A DNA stretch of 64,000 nt from Aquimarina intermedia (GTDB lineage Bacteria; Bacteroidota; Bacteroidia; Flavobacteriales; Flavobacteriaceae). How positions within the stretch are numbered: position 1 is the first letter of the stretch; each line of letters starts with the position of its first letter. Under the pieces are notes generated by a model, which did not search any database, had not been told where the DNA came from, and was given only the letters and a program-made list of their open reading frames with translations. Location of the stretch: contig NZ_VNHU01000001.1 in the NCBI RefSeq assembly GCF_008124785.1, forward strand, positions 62,001 to 126,000, in the 5' to 3' direction. The translations under genes were made by a program, and so were the position numbers. Positions 55,728-64,000 of the stretch are shown in pieces.

Positions 55728-57062
55728 ATGACGTTAAAAAATTTTTATTTTATTGGAGTGTTGTGTTGTGTCGTAATCTTTATGAATAGTTGTGCTAACG
55801 ATGATACCGGAAGACAAGCTAACAAGAGCTTTTCGGGAACACTTAATGTTATAAAAATTTTTGGAGGTTCTGATGAAGACATCGCAAAAGCGATCATTCA
55901 AACGGAAGACGGCGGCTCTGCTATTCTTGGATATACAAAGAGTAGCAATGGTGATATTTCAGATAAGACAGATGCTTCGAATGATTATTGGATTATTCGT
56001 CTAAACGCCAAAGGAGATCTCCTTTGGAATAAAACGATAGGAGGTAGCGGGGATGATCAGGGTCAGGATCTCATTGCAACTAGAGATGGAGGTTTTTTGG
56101 TAACGGGATACAGTCAGAGCAGTGATGGGGACGCCAGTCTCAATGAAGGATTTCATGACAATTGGTTTGTTAAATTAAATGCAACAGGAGCTATTGAATG
56201 GGAGAGAAGTTATGGTTTTTCAGGGCATGACCATAGTTATTCAATCATACAAACACAGGATGGCGGTTATTTTAGCGCAGGCTTTTTAGACATTACAGCT
56301 TCACAGGGTCAGGGTGGTCTTGCAAAACATGGTGTGGGGGAGTTTTGGGGTCAAAAATTAAATGAAGATGGTTCTTTAGCTTGGCGAGCATACTTTGGAG
56401 GAAGTAATAACGACAGAGCATATGATGTTTTGCAATCATCCGATGGCGGATACTTGCTTTTTGGAGCTACAGAGAGTGATGATTTTGATGTTACCAGTAC
56501 CAATGGGAGTTATGATGTGTGGGTCGTAAAAATAAGTGATAAAGGAGCATTAGTATGGGAAAAAACATATGGAGGTAGTGGTATTGATATTGCTTTTGAT
56601 GCAACATATGCGGCTGATAACAGTTATATCATTGTAGGACAATCGATCAGTTCCGATGGAGATATTACAGATAATAAGGGGAATTCTGACGCATGGGTAC
56701 TACGTATTGACGATCAAGGAGGTGTAATTTGGAAAAAATCGTTTGGGGGTCCGGGCTTTGAATCAGCACATAGTATAACAACCATAGATAATAAAGAATT
56801 TTTTATAACAGGTGCTTCACAAAGTTCTACAGGCGACCTGACCACCAATAAAGGAAATAATGATATTTGGGTATTTCAAATTGACTTAAATGGATCTTTA
56901 TTATGGCAGAAAAGTATTGGAGGTTCCGGATACGATTTTGGCCACGATATTTTAAAGAAAGAAAATGGAGAAGTATTAGTGGTGGGAGAAACGCATAGCA
57001 TGGATATTTCTCAAAATCCTTCCAAAGGTTTAATTGATAGTATCCTAATTTTACTTCAATAA
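55728..57062 (+). CDS. Repeat-type beta-propeller-like lipoprotein, unknown
   Basis: A 444-residue protein with lipobox MNSCAN (Cys22). About six to seven repeats of about 60 residues (GGSxDDxxxD, TxDGGFLVTGYSxSSDGD, DxWVVKLNxxGxxxWxKxxGG) suggest a six/seven-bladed propeller. No C-terminal T9SS sorting signal is seen; it appears to be a lipoprotein. The function is unknown; probably acts with the adjacent anchor-B lipoprotein. Confidence 0.8.
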   Translation: MTLKNFYFIGVLCCVVIFMNSCANDDTGRQANKSFSGTLNVIKIFGGSDEDIAKAIIQTEDGGSAILGYTKSSNGDISDKTDASNDYWIIRLNAKGDLLWNKTIGGSGDDQGQDLIATRDGGFLVTGYSQSSDGDASLNEGFHDNWFVKLNATGAIEWERSYGFSGHDHSYSIIQTQDGGYFSAGFLDITASQGQGGLAKHGVGEFWGQKLNEDGSLAWRAYFGGSNNDRAYDVLQSSDGGYLLFGATESDDFDVTSTNGSYDVWVVKISDKGALVWEKTYGGSGIDIAFDATYAADNSYIIVGQSISSDGDITDNKGNSDAWVLRIDDQGGVIWKKSFGGPGFESAHSITTIDNKEFFITGASQSSTGDLTTNKGNNDIWVFQIDLNGSLLWQKSIGGSGYDFGHDILKKENGEVLVVGETHSMDISQNPSKGLIDSILILLQ

Positions 57063-57269
57063 ATATTAATCTCTCAGTTTTTATATTTTTTAAATTGGTG
57101 AACCTTGATCTAAAAATTTATGTAAGTGATAGTGACTATATAATAAAATGACGATCTGATAGTTAGCCTTAATAAACGTCAAAATGATAAAAGTTGCACC
57201 ATAACTTTTACCAATGCCACCATCTCATAGATATATGTAAGGTTGTGTGCATAAAACATACATAAATAG

Positions 57270-57277
57270 TATATTTG
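57270..57277 (+). promoter_or_regulatory. -7 promoter element of the iscA-like/suf operon
   Basis: TATATTTG matches TAnnTTTG; a TTG at 57243-57245 is 24 nt upstream, slightly beyond the usual range. The first gene starts 32 bp downstream. Confidence 0.7.
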
Positions 57278-57309
57278 CATTTGATTAAGAAGTAATCTAT
57301 TATAAACAT

Positions 57310-57639
57310 ATGATAAAAGTATCTGATACAGCTAAAACGAAAGTTGCAGCGCTAATGAGTGAGGATGGTTATAACGCTTCCACCGACTATGTCAGAGTAG
57401 GTGTAAAGAGTGGAGGTTGTTCAGGATTATCTTATGACTTAAAGTTTGATAAGGCACAAGAAGAAGGGGATAAGGTTTTTGAAGATAATGGAATAAAAAT
57501 TATAGTTGATAAGAAAAGTTTTCTATACCTGATAGGCACTACCCTTGAGTATTCTGGAGGTCTTAACGGAACTGGATTTGTTTTCAACAATCCAAACGCC
57601 AGCAGAACTTGTGGGTGTGGAGAAAGTTTTTCATTGTAA
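57310..57639 (+). CDS. HesB/IscA/SufA-type iron-sulfur carrier
   Basis: A 109-residue protein. The three conserved cysteines are Cys37 (SGGCSGL), Cys101 and Cys103 (TCGCGESF), as in A-type carriers that pass Fe-S clusters to client proteins. First gene of the suf cluster, 38 bp before sufB. Confidence 0.95.
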   Translation: MIKVSDTAKTKVAALMSEDGYNASTDYVRVGVKSGGCSGLSYDLKFDKAQEEGDKVFEDNGIKIIVDKKSFLYLIGTTLEYSGGLNGTGFVFNNPNASRTCGCGESFSL

Positions 57640-57677
57640 AATTAAAAGAGAAATTCTAAAGGTTTAGAATATTGAGG

Positions 57678-59123
57678 ATGGCATATACTGAAGACGATTT
57701 AAAAAAAGAATTAGAAACCAAAGAATATGAATACGGGTTTTATACCGATATAGAATCCGAAACATTTCCTGTGGGTCTCAATGAAGATATTGTTCGCGCA
57801 ATATCTTTGAAAAAAGAAGAGCCGCAATGGATGACAGATTGGCGTTTAGAAGCGTTTCGCGTTTGGAAAGAGATGAAGGAGCCTGAATGGGCAAATGTCC
57901 GTTATGAAAAACCTGATTTTCAGGCAATTTCATATTACTCTGCGCCTAATAAAAAACCTAAATATGAGAGCCTTGATGAGGTTGATCCGGAATTGTTGGA
58001 CACCTTCAAAAAACTTGGGATATCATTAGACGAGCAGAAGAAATTAGCAGGAGTAGCGGTTGATATTGTAATGGATTCGGTTTCTGTAGCAACAACGTTT
58101 AAAGAAACCTTAGCTGAAAAAGGCATTATTTTTTGTTCGATATCAGAGGCAATTCAGAAACATCCCGAATTGGTTAAAAAGTATATTGGATCTGTAGTTC
58201 CTCAAAAAGATAACTTCTACGCAGCATTAAATTCTGCTGTTTTTAGTGATGGATCATTTTGTTATATTCCAAAAGGGGTACGCTGCCCGATGGAACTATC
58301 TACATATTTTAGAATCAACCAGGCAGGAACAGGACAATTTGAAAGAACATTAGTGGTGGCCGATAAAGGTAGTTATGTAAGTTATCTTGAGGGTTGTACC
58401 GCACCATCGCGTGATGAGAATCAATTACACGCCGCTGTTGTTGAATTAATAGCTCTGGATGATGCAGAAATTAAATACTCTACCGTACAAAACTGGTATC
58501 CGGGTAATGCTGAAGGTAAAGGCGGGGTGTATAATTTTGTGACCAAACGAGGACTTTGTGAAACGCGAGCAAAAATATCATGGACGCAAGTAGAAACTGG
58601 ATCTGCTGTGACTTGGAAGTATCCTTCTTGTATTTTAAAAGGAGATAACTCTGTAGGTGAGTTTTATTCGATAGCAGTTACCAATAATTATCAGCAAGCA
58701 GATACAGGAACCAAAATGGTTCACTTAGGTAAGAATACCAAAAGTACTATAATATCTAAGGGGATTTCTGCCGGTAAATCTCAAAATAGCTACCGCGGTT
58801 TAGTGCAGATTAATAGCAGAGCATCCAATGCGCGTAATTTCTCTCAATGTGATTCTTTGTTGATGGGTAACGAATGTGGCGCTCATACTTTTCCGTATAT
58901 AGAAGCTAAGAATAAAACTGCACAAATAGAACACGAAGCAACTACCAGTAAGATAGGTGAAGATCAAATTTTTTATTGCAATCAAAGAGGAATTGATACC
59001 GAAAAAGCTATTGCCCTTATTGTTAACGGTTTCAGTAAAGAGGTTTTGAACAAATTGCCTATGGAATTTGCTGTGGAAGCTCAGAAACTATTAGAAATCT
59101 CTTTGGAAGGATCAGTAGGATAA
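57678..59123 (+). CDS. sufB: Fe-S cluster assembly protein SufB
   Basis: The scaffold subunit of the SufBCD complex. 481 residues from the ATG at 57678 ([19 protein letters not shown]); a TTG 6 bp upstream is in frame but less likely. The typical SufB core [21 protein letters not shown] with conserved Cys, TVQNWYPG and [23 protein letters not shown] are present. Followed 11 bp later by an inserted MBL gene. Confidence 0.97.
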   Translation: MAYTEDDLKKELETKEYEYGFYTDIESETFPVGLNEDIVRAISLKKEEPQWMTDWRLEAFRVWKEMKEPEWANVRYEKPDFQAISYYSAPNKKPKYESLDEVDPELLDTFKKLGISLDEQKKLAGVAVDIVMDSVSVATTFKETLAEKGIIFCSISEAIQKHPELVKKYIGSVVPQKDNFYAALNSAVFSDGSFCYIPKGVRCPMELSTYFRINQAGTGQFERTLVVADKGSYVSYLEGCTAPSRDENQLHAAVVELIALDDAEIKYSTVQNWYPGNAEGKGGVYNFVTKRGLCETRAKISWTQVETGSAVTWKYPSCILKGDNSVGEFYSIAVTNNYQQADTGTKMVHLGKNTKSTIISKGISAGKSQNSYRGLVQINSRASNARNFSQCDSLLMGNECGAHTFPYIEAKNKTAQIEHEATTSKIGEDQIFYCNQRGIDTEKAIALIVNGFSKEVLNKLPMEFAVEAQKLLEISLEGSVG

Positions 59124-59134
59124 ATTTTTAAATT

Positions 59135-60022
59135 TTGATGATGAAACATTTCGGATTGATTGCGTTATCTGTACTTAGTTTAATTTCTTGTAAGAATTTT
59201 GAGAAACCTGAACCAAAATCAGATACGGCTTTAGTTGAAGATTCAATTCAGAAATCTGAAGTGAAACTATATACCCTTAATGGAGGCGAGATTCAGGTAA
59301 ATAATAAAAATCTCTTTGCACAGGGCGACACCTACAAAGGGGATACCATCGTACTGGCTGATGCTTTTTATGTGATTAAACATCCTAAGGGAAATTTAAT
59401 ATGGGACACAGGGCTTTCTGAAGAACTTGTTGGTAAGGAGCCTAAATCTGTCAATGAGGGCGCGTTAGTTTTATCCAGAAAAGATTCATTATCAGTACAA
59501 CTGGACCAAATAGGACTGACTCCTTCTGATTTTGACTTTATTGCATTTTCCCATATACATTTTGATCATACGGGTGGTGGTAATTACTTTAAAGATTCGA
59601 CTTGGTTGATTCAAGATACAGAATATGCATTTGCGACGGGAGAAGAAATTAAATCTCAGGGTTTTTATAACACAAATGACTTTAAAGCGTTGAAAAACGT
59701 AAAACAACTCAAAGGAGATTTTGACGTTTTTGATGATGGAACAGTGATTATAAAATCATATCCTGGTCACACCCCTGGACACCAAGCATTATTTCTTGAT
59801 TTAGTAAATAGCGGACCCATATTGCTGAGTGGGGATGTATATCATTTTGAAGAGAATAGAGAAAACAAAATTATACCTCAGTTCAATCATGATATCCCTC
59901 AGACAGAGCAGAGCATTGAGCAGTTTGAGCAATTTGTGTCTGATAAGAGAGCAAAAGTATATATTCAACACGATGCGAAGCATTTTAATAGAATGCCAAA
60001 ATCACCAAAATTCATAAATTAA
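59135..60022 (+). CDS. MBL-fold lipoprotein, lactonase-like, inserted in the suf operon
   Basis: A 295-residue protein. Lipobox LISCKN (Cys18). Metal-binding SHIHFDHTGGG at residues 138-148 (His139, His141, Asp143, His144), LIWDTGLS and YPGHTPGHQ complete the MBL-fold. It resembles N-acyl-homoserine-lactonase-type MBL proteins, but the lipoprotein location argues against assuming that role. Tightly placed after sufB and ending where the next gene starts. Confidence 0.9.
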   Translation: MMMKHFGLIALSVLSLISCKNFEKPEPKSDTALVEDSIQKSEVKLYTLNGGEIQVNNKNLFAQGDTYKGDTIVLADAFYVIKHPKGNLIWDTGLSEELVGKEPKSVNEGALVLSRKDSLSVQLDQIGLTPSDFDFIAFSHIHFDHTGGGNYFKDSTWLIQDTEYAFATGEEIKSQGFYNTNDFKALKNVKQLKGDFDVFDDGTVIIKSYPGHTPGHQALFLDLVNSGPILLSGDVYHFEENRENKIIPQFNHDIPQTEQSIEQFEQFVSDKRAKVYIQHDAKHFNRMPKSPKFIN

Positions 60023-60394
60023 ATGAAACATCTATTATTGCTCTTTATAGTAAGTTTTATTTCTTTTTCTTGTGCTAACAAGAATGGAAAAGATTCATCG
60101 CAAAATACGGTGCAAATAGAAGGAGAGTTTATTTACGTGGCAGATGCGGCGGTAATTAAAGGGAATGATTTTATTTACGGGGTCGAGCTCAACGCAACAA
60201 TGCATGAATTAGCTGAAAAAGTGGCACCCTTACAAAGAGAAGCATACGATATGGTGCCGGTAGTAGTCAAAGGAATTATAAAACCAAACCCGGAAGAAGG
60301 CTGGGAGGAGATTTTAGAAATTAAGGAAATAGTGGAGGTGAAACAACCAACGTCCCTTTTACCAACAAAAGTACAGTCTAAGGACACGTTGTAA
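60023..60394 (+). CDS. Small lipoprotein of unknown function, inserted in the suf operon
   Basis: A 123-residue protein with lipobox SFSCAN (Cys17). A single beta-rich domain (about 35-115; FIYVADAAVIKGNDFIYGVEL, VPVVVKGIIKPNPEEG). I do not recognise a named family. The ATG directly follows the stop of the MBL gene, so both lipoproteins are likely cotranslated and may work together. Confidence 0.75.
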   Translation: MKHLLLLFIVSFISFSCANKNGKDSSQNTVQIEGEFIYVADAAVIKGNDFIYGVELNATMHELAEKVAPLQREAYDMVPVVVKGIIKPNPEEGWEEILEIKEIVEVKQPTSLLPTKVQSKDTL

Positions 60395-60465
60395 CAACGT
60401 TTCAAGACTGTATTGCACAAAACAAGTTAATAGATAATCTGGTTAAGATAAAATTGATAAAAAGC

Positions 60466-61218
60466 ATGTTAGATATAAAGAATTTACACGCAAATGTAGA
60501 GGATAAAGAAATTTTGAAAGGCCTTAATCTTAAGGTGAATGCGGGAGAAGTACACGCTATAATGGGACCTAATGGTGCAGGAAAAAGTACCTTAGCAAAT
60601 ATTATTGCGGGTAAAGAAGAATATGAGGTAACTGATGGATCTATAAGTCTTGAGGGTGAAAACATTGAGGAACTTGCTGCAGAGGAGCGTGCCCACAAAG
60701 GTATTTTCTTGTCATTTCAATATCCGGTTGAAATCCCTGGAGTTTCGGTAACAAACTTCATGAAAACGGCGATTAATGAAACCAGAAAAGCACAAGGTCT
60801 TGAAGAGATGCCGGCTAAGGATATGTTAAAGAAAATCCGTGAAAAGTCAGAGTTATTGGAGATAGATAGAAAGTTTTTATCCAGATCATTAAACGAAGGA
60901 TTTTCAGGAGGTGAAAAAAAACGTAATGAAATTTTTCAACTGGCTATGTTAGAGCCAAAACTTGCCATACTTGATGAAACGGATTCAGGGTTAGATATTG
61001 ATGCTTTGAGAATTGTTGCCAATGGAGTCAACAAACTGAAAAATGAAAACAATGCAATCGTAGTGATAACACACTACCAGCGCTTATTAGAATATATTGT
61101 TCCTGACTTTGTTCACGTATTGTATGATGGTAAGATTGTTAAATCCGGAACTAAGGAATTGGCACTGGAGCTTGAGGAAAAAGGGTACGACTGGATAAAA
61201 GAAGAAATTAACGCATAA
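60466..61218 (+). CDS. sufC: Fe-S cluster assembly ATPase SufC
   Basis: A 250-residue ABC ATPase of the SufBCD complex. Walker A GPNGAGKST at residues 34-42, signature FSGGEKKR and Walker B LAILDETDSGLD. I start at the ATG at 60466 because MLDIKNLHANVEDKEILKG is the normal beginning; the open frame extends four codons to a TTG. Confidence 0.97.
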   Translation: MLDIKNLHANVEDKEILKGLNLKVNAGEVHAIMGPNGAGKSTLANIIAGKEEYEVTDGSISLEGENIEELAAEERAHKGIFLSFQYPVEIPGVSVTNFMKTAINETRKAQGLEEMPAKDMLKKIREKSELLEIDRKFLSRSLNEGFSGGEKKRNEIFQLAMLEPKLAILDETDSGLDIDALRIVANGVNKLKNENNAIVVITHYQRLLEYIVPDFVHVLYDGKIVKSGTKELALELEEKGYDWIKEEINA

Positions 61219-61280
61219 TAGGCTGTTTTACTTTGGTAAACAAGGATTCTTATTAATCCGAATAGCTTATTAAAAATGAA

Positions 61281-62600
61281 ATGAACATGGATTTGAAAGA
61301 TAAATTAGTTTCCTCCTTTATGGCATTTGAAGAAACCGTAGATATGGATTCTTCGGTACATGATATTCGCAGTGAAGCGATCAAAATATTTGAGGAAAAA
61401 GGTTTTCCTTCAAAAAAGGATGAAGCGTGGAAATACACATCACTTAATGCTATACTAAAGCATGACTACAGCATTTTTCCTAAAAAAGAAGATGCTATCG
61501 AATTTAAGGATGTAAAAAAATACTTTATTCACGATCTGGATAGCTACAAAATTGTTTTTATAGACGGGCAATACTCTTCTCATCTTTCTGAGACTACACA
61601 TGACAAGATTGATGTGTGTTTGATGTCGTCAGCCCTTACTAATGAAAAGTATAAAGCGGTTATAGACAATTATTTTAATAAAGTTGCTCCAAAAGACGGT
61701 CTGTCTTCGCTCAATACAGCTTTTTCAAGAGAGGGAGCCTACATTCACATCCGAAAAAATACATTAGCTGATAAACCTATACAGGTAATTCATTTTTCTA
61801 CAGGTAACGAATCTTCACAGATGTTGCAGCCTCGTAATCTTATTGTAGTTGATGAAAATTCTCATGTTCAAATTATTGAACGTCATCAAAGCTTAACAGA
61901 TAATCCGGTCTTAACAAATACGGTAACAGAAATTTTTGCTGATAAACGTGCGATTGTTGATTATTATAAAATTCAAAATGATAATCTGAACGCCTCGCTA
62001 ATTGATAATACTTTTATTCAACAGTTAACACAAAGTTTGGTTTCTGTTCATACTTTTGTATTTGGGGGTAAACTTATTCGTAATAATCTTAACTTCTACC
62101 AATTGGGAGAAGGGATCAACTCGGTGCTAAATGGGGTTACCATTATTGAAGGTAAACAACATGTTGATCATAATACCTTAGTGCACCATACGCAGCCTAA
62201 TTGTGAGAGTCATCAGGACTACAAAGGGATTTTTGACGAAAAGGCGGTAGGTGTGTTTAATGGAAAGATTATCGTAAATAAAGAAGCCCAAAAAACGAAT
62301 GCGTTTCAATCTAATAATAATATTTTATTAGATGATAAAGCGAGCATTAATTCAAAACCACAATTAGAAATCTTTGCAGATGATGTAAAGTGTTCTCATG
62401 GATGTACTATAGGTCAATTAGACGAAAACGCTTTGTTTTACATGCGTACCAGAGGAATCGGTGACAAGGAGGCCAGAGCACTCTTAATGTATGCCTTTGC
62501 CAATAATGTTTTGGACACCGTCAAAATTCCTCAATTGAAGCAAAGAATTAATAAGTTGATTGCTAATAAACTAAACGTAAACCTTGGATTTGACTTGTAA
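61281..62600 (+). CDS. sufD: Fe-S cluster assembly protein SufD
   Basis: The SufB-like partner in SufBCD. 439 residues; FPSKKDEAWKYTSLN near residue 45, VDHNTLVHHTQPNCESHQDYKG and CSHGCTIGQLDENALFYMRTRGI are SufD/SufB hallmarks. The two ATGs at 61281 and 61287 are both possible starts. A strong terminator follows within 90 bp, so sufS and sufE are not in this operon downstream as they often are. Confidence 0.96.
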   Translation: MNMDLKDKLVSSFMAFEETVDMDSSVHDIRSEAIKIFEEKGFPSKKDEAWKYTSLNAILKHDYSIFPKKEDAIEFKDVKKYFIHDLDSYKIVFIDGQYSSHLSETTHDKIDVCLMSSALTNEKYKAVIDNYFNKVAPKDGLSSLNTAFSREGAYIHIRKNTLADKPIQVIHFSTGNESSQMLQPRNLIVVDENSHVQIIERHQSLTDNPVLTNTVTEIFADKRAIVDYYKIQNDNLNASLIDNTFIQQLTQSLVSVHTFVFGGKLIRNNLNFYQLGEGINSVLNGVTIIEGKQHVDHNTLVHHTQPNCESHQDYKGIFDEKAVGVFNGKIIVNKEAQKTNAFQSNNNILLDDKASINSKPQLEIFADDVKCSHGCTIGQLDENALFYMRTRGIGDKEARALLMYAFANNVLDTVKIPQLKQRINKLIANKLNVNLGFDL

Positions 62601-62995
62601 ATCTTATGGCTAATTCGCTAGGACTTACAAGTAATAAAACATAATTATAAACCTTCACAAACATTTGTGAAGGTTTTTCTTTTTTTAACAGTAGTAAATC
62701 TCGTTTTAATATTTGCCTTTGAGAACGTATTGATTAAGTGTTACGTTTTTTTTTAGTACTGAACAAATAGAACATGTAACTCATTAAAAAACAAATAGTT
62801 AAATTATTCATCAAAATGGTTATACTCACAAGACTAAACATTTTTTAATACTCAAAAATCACTCTTTTAAAATGTCAAAACTTCAATTTTTTCTTCATTT
62901 TATAACGATATATTCAGTTGTGAGAAGTACTGGATTGATTTTATTGATCTTTTTAACTACTTTGCGCGTCTAATACAAACTCAATAGTTTATAAT
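62601..62995. other. AT-rich intergenic region of 395 bp
   Basis: Between sufD and the M43 protease gene. It contains the suf terminator and presumably the protease promoter; CTACTTTG at 62957-62964 is only a weak match. No open frame or RNA gene seen. Confidence 0.6.
62649..62687 (+). terminator. Terminator of the suf operon
   Basis: Perfect hairpin AACCTTCACAAA / TTTGTGAAGGTT with a 2-nt loop, followed by a T-rich run. Confidence 0.92.
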
Positions 62996-64000
62996 ATGAA
63001 AAAATTTATTTTAAGTGTTGCGGCACTTGCGACAATTTTAATTTCTTGTTCAAAAGAAGAAGTAGTAAGTACTCAAGAAGGAGCTGATCAAGAAATAGTT
63101 CTTGATAACGGAGAGCAGCTTGGGAAAACCAGAAAATGTTTTGCAGCTGAAAATCTAGCTTCTCAGTTAGCACAAAATCCAAAGCTCGCTTTAACTATGG
63201 AAACTATAGAAGCGAAAACAAAAAGTTTTATCCAAACTAAAAGACCTCCTAATAGTGGCGGAGGTGATGAGCCTTCATCTGATTTTCCTGTGGTAACAAT
63301 CCCTGTATATGTTCACGTAATTTACAATAACAGTCAGGAAAATATTAGCGATGCACAAATAAACTCTCAAATCGCGGTTTTAAACAAAGATTTTAGATTG
63401 ACAAATGGGGATGCAAGCTTAGTTCCATCTGAATTTTCAGGAAATGCTGCAGATACTCAAATTCAATTTTCTTTAACTGGGATCACCAGAAAATTTTCTA
63501 CCAGAGCTGAATGGGGAACGCGAGATGATATGAAAAAATCAAGTCAAGGTGGAGTTGATCCTATTGACCCTGCAAATTATCTTAATATATGGATTTGTAA
63601 TATAGGTGGTGGAATTTTAGGATATGCTCAATTCCCAGGAGGAAGTGCTACTACAGATGGAGTCGTAATAGCAGCACCTTATTTTGGAACGGAAGGATAT
63701 GTTTCTGCTCCTTTTGATCTTGGAAGAACTGCTACTCATGAAGTAGGACATTATTTAAACCTTAGACATATTTGGGGTGATGGAAGATGTAGACAAGATG
63801 ACTTCGTAAATGATACGCCAGCTTCTGACCGGTCTAATTATGGTTGCCCATCATATCCTACTACCCATTGTAAATCAAATGATATGACAATGAATTATAT
63901 GGATTATACAAATGATGCCTGTATGTACATGTTTACTAACGGTCAAAAATTACGTATGCGTGCTGTTTTAGAGTCAGGAGGTGCTAGAGCATCATTAGCT
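62996..64000 (+). CDS. M43 cytophagalysin/pappalysin-type zinc metalloprotease, lipoprotein, cut by right edge
   Basis: Open from the ATG at 62996 to the window end (335 codons, no stop). Lipobox LISCSK (Cys18). Zinc site HEVGHYLNLRH (about residues 248-258) followed by IWGD, and the Met-turn region MTMNYMDYTNDAC, as in M43 metallopeptidases. The visible end (MRAVLESGGARASLA) is close to where family members stop, so only a few residues are likely missing. The partial frame carries no visible sorting domain. Presumed secreted or surface protease. Confidence 0.93.
   Translation, partial: MKKFILSVAALATILISCSKEEVVSTQEGADQEIVLDNGEQLGKTRKCFAAENLASQLAQNPKLALTMETIEAKTKSFIQTKRPPNSGGGDEPSSDFPVVTIPVYVHVIYNNSQENISDAQINSQIAVLNKDFRLTNGDASLVPSEFSGNAADTQIQFSLTGITRKFSTRAEWGTRDDMKKSSQGGVDPIDPANYLNIWICNIGGGILGYAQFPGGSATTDGVVIAAPYFGTEGYVSAPFDLGRTATHEVGHYLNLRHIWGDGRCRQDDFVNDTPASDRSNYGCPSYPTTHCKSNDMTMNYMDYTNDACMYMFTNGQKLRMRAVLESGGARASLA

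Noticed and set aside
59135..60022. Quorum-quenching lactonase
   Set aside because: The MBL motif fits lactonases but also many other hydrolases, and the protein is lipidated; the specific activity cannot be claimed from sequence alone.

Overview
The window reads as an AT-rich chromosome segment from a member of the Bacteroidota, most likely a marine Flavobacteriaceae. The evidence is type IX secretion/gliding families (PorP/SprF, the CHU_C type B sorting domain), DUF4175, DUF5689, DUF4382 and head-GIN lipoproteins, a CarboxypepD_reg TonB-dependent receptor, and many promoters with the Bacteroidota -7 element TAnnTTTG. I cannot assign a genus. There is no rRNA, CRISPR array, insertion sequence or prophage; one tRNA (Cys) is present. 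Left and right end genes are cut by the window.

Layout. 1-8014 (minus): a surface/gliding cluster with a CHU_C protein, a giant PorP/SprF-coiled-coil-SPOR-like fusion and a truncated DUF11 adhesin. 8.5-16.4 kb (minus): OmpH/Skp-like lipoprotein, methyltransferase, then DUF4175-ybeY-mnmG, with three near-perfect parS-type centromere palindromes at the two ends of mnmG. 16.6-20.3 kb (plus): gltX, a DUF4382 lipoprotein, an SPFH protein. 20.5-28.3 kb (mostly minus): a small envelope-stress-like trio, glnS with an unusual C-terminal extension, folB, tRNA-Cys, and rnr-GIN-LysE. 28.5-30.5 kb (plus): two small proteins, a 540-bp AT-rich gap, rpiB and an ElaA-type acetyltransferase. 30.5-40.2 kb (minus): rnpA-S41 protease; an MBL/S8/M1 hydrolase operon; USP-SulP. 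40.3-49.3 kb: cation:proton antiporter, then a divergent locus of secreted endonuclease/exonuclease/phosphatase facing a TonB-dependent receptor and a DUF5689 lipoprotein, then GNAT and VOC genes. 49.3-54.4 kb: BrnQ plus diheme peroxidase, alpha/beta hydrolase, small zinc-ribbon protein, thiL. 54.5-64 kb (plus): two repeat-type lipoproteins, the iscA-like/sufB/sufC/sufD iron-sulfur operon carrying two inserted lipoprotein genes, and a cytophagalysin-type (M43) protease cut by the right edge.

How it fits together. Most genes are housekeeping (translation, RNA processing, Fe-S assembly, ion homeostasis) mixed with envelope and secreted proteins. The parS cluster and the shift from mostly minus-strand genes on the left to mostly plus-strand genes on the right suggest an origin-proximal position. 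The most system-like locus is 42.5-48.2 kb, where a secreted nuclease/phosphatase-fold enzyme, an outer-membrane receptor and a surface lipoprotein flank a 25-bp palindrome lying between two divergent promoters; I infer a nucleic-acid or organophosphate scavenging unit.
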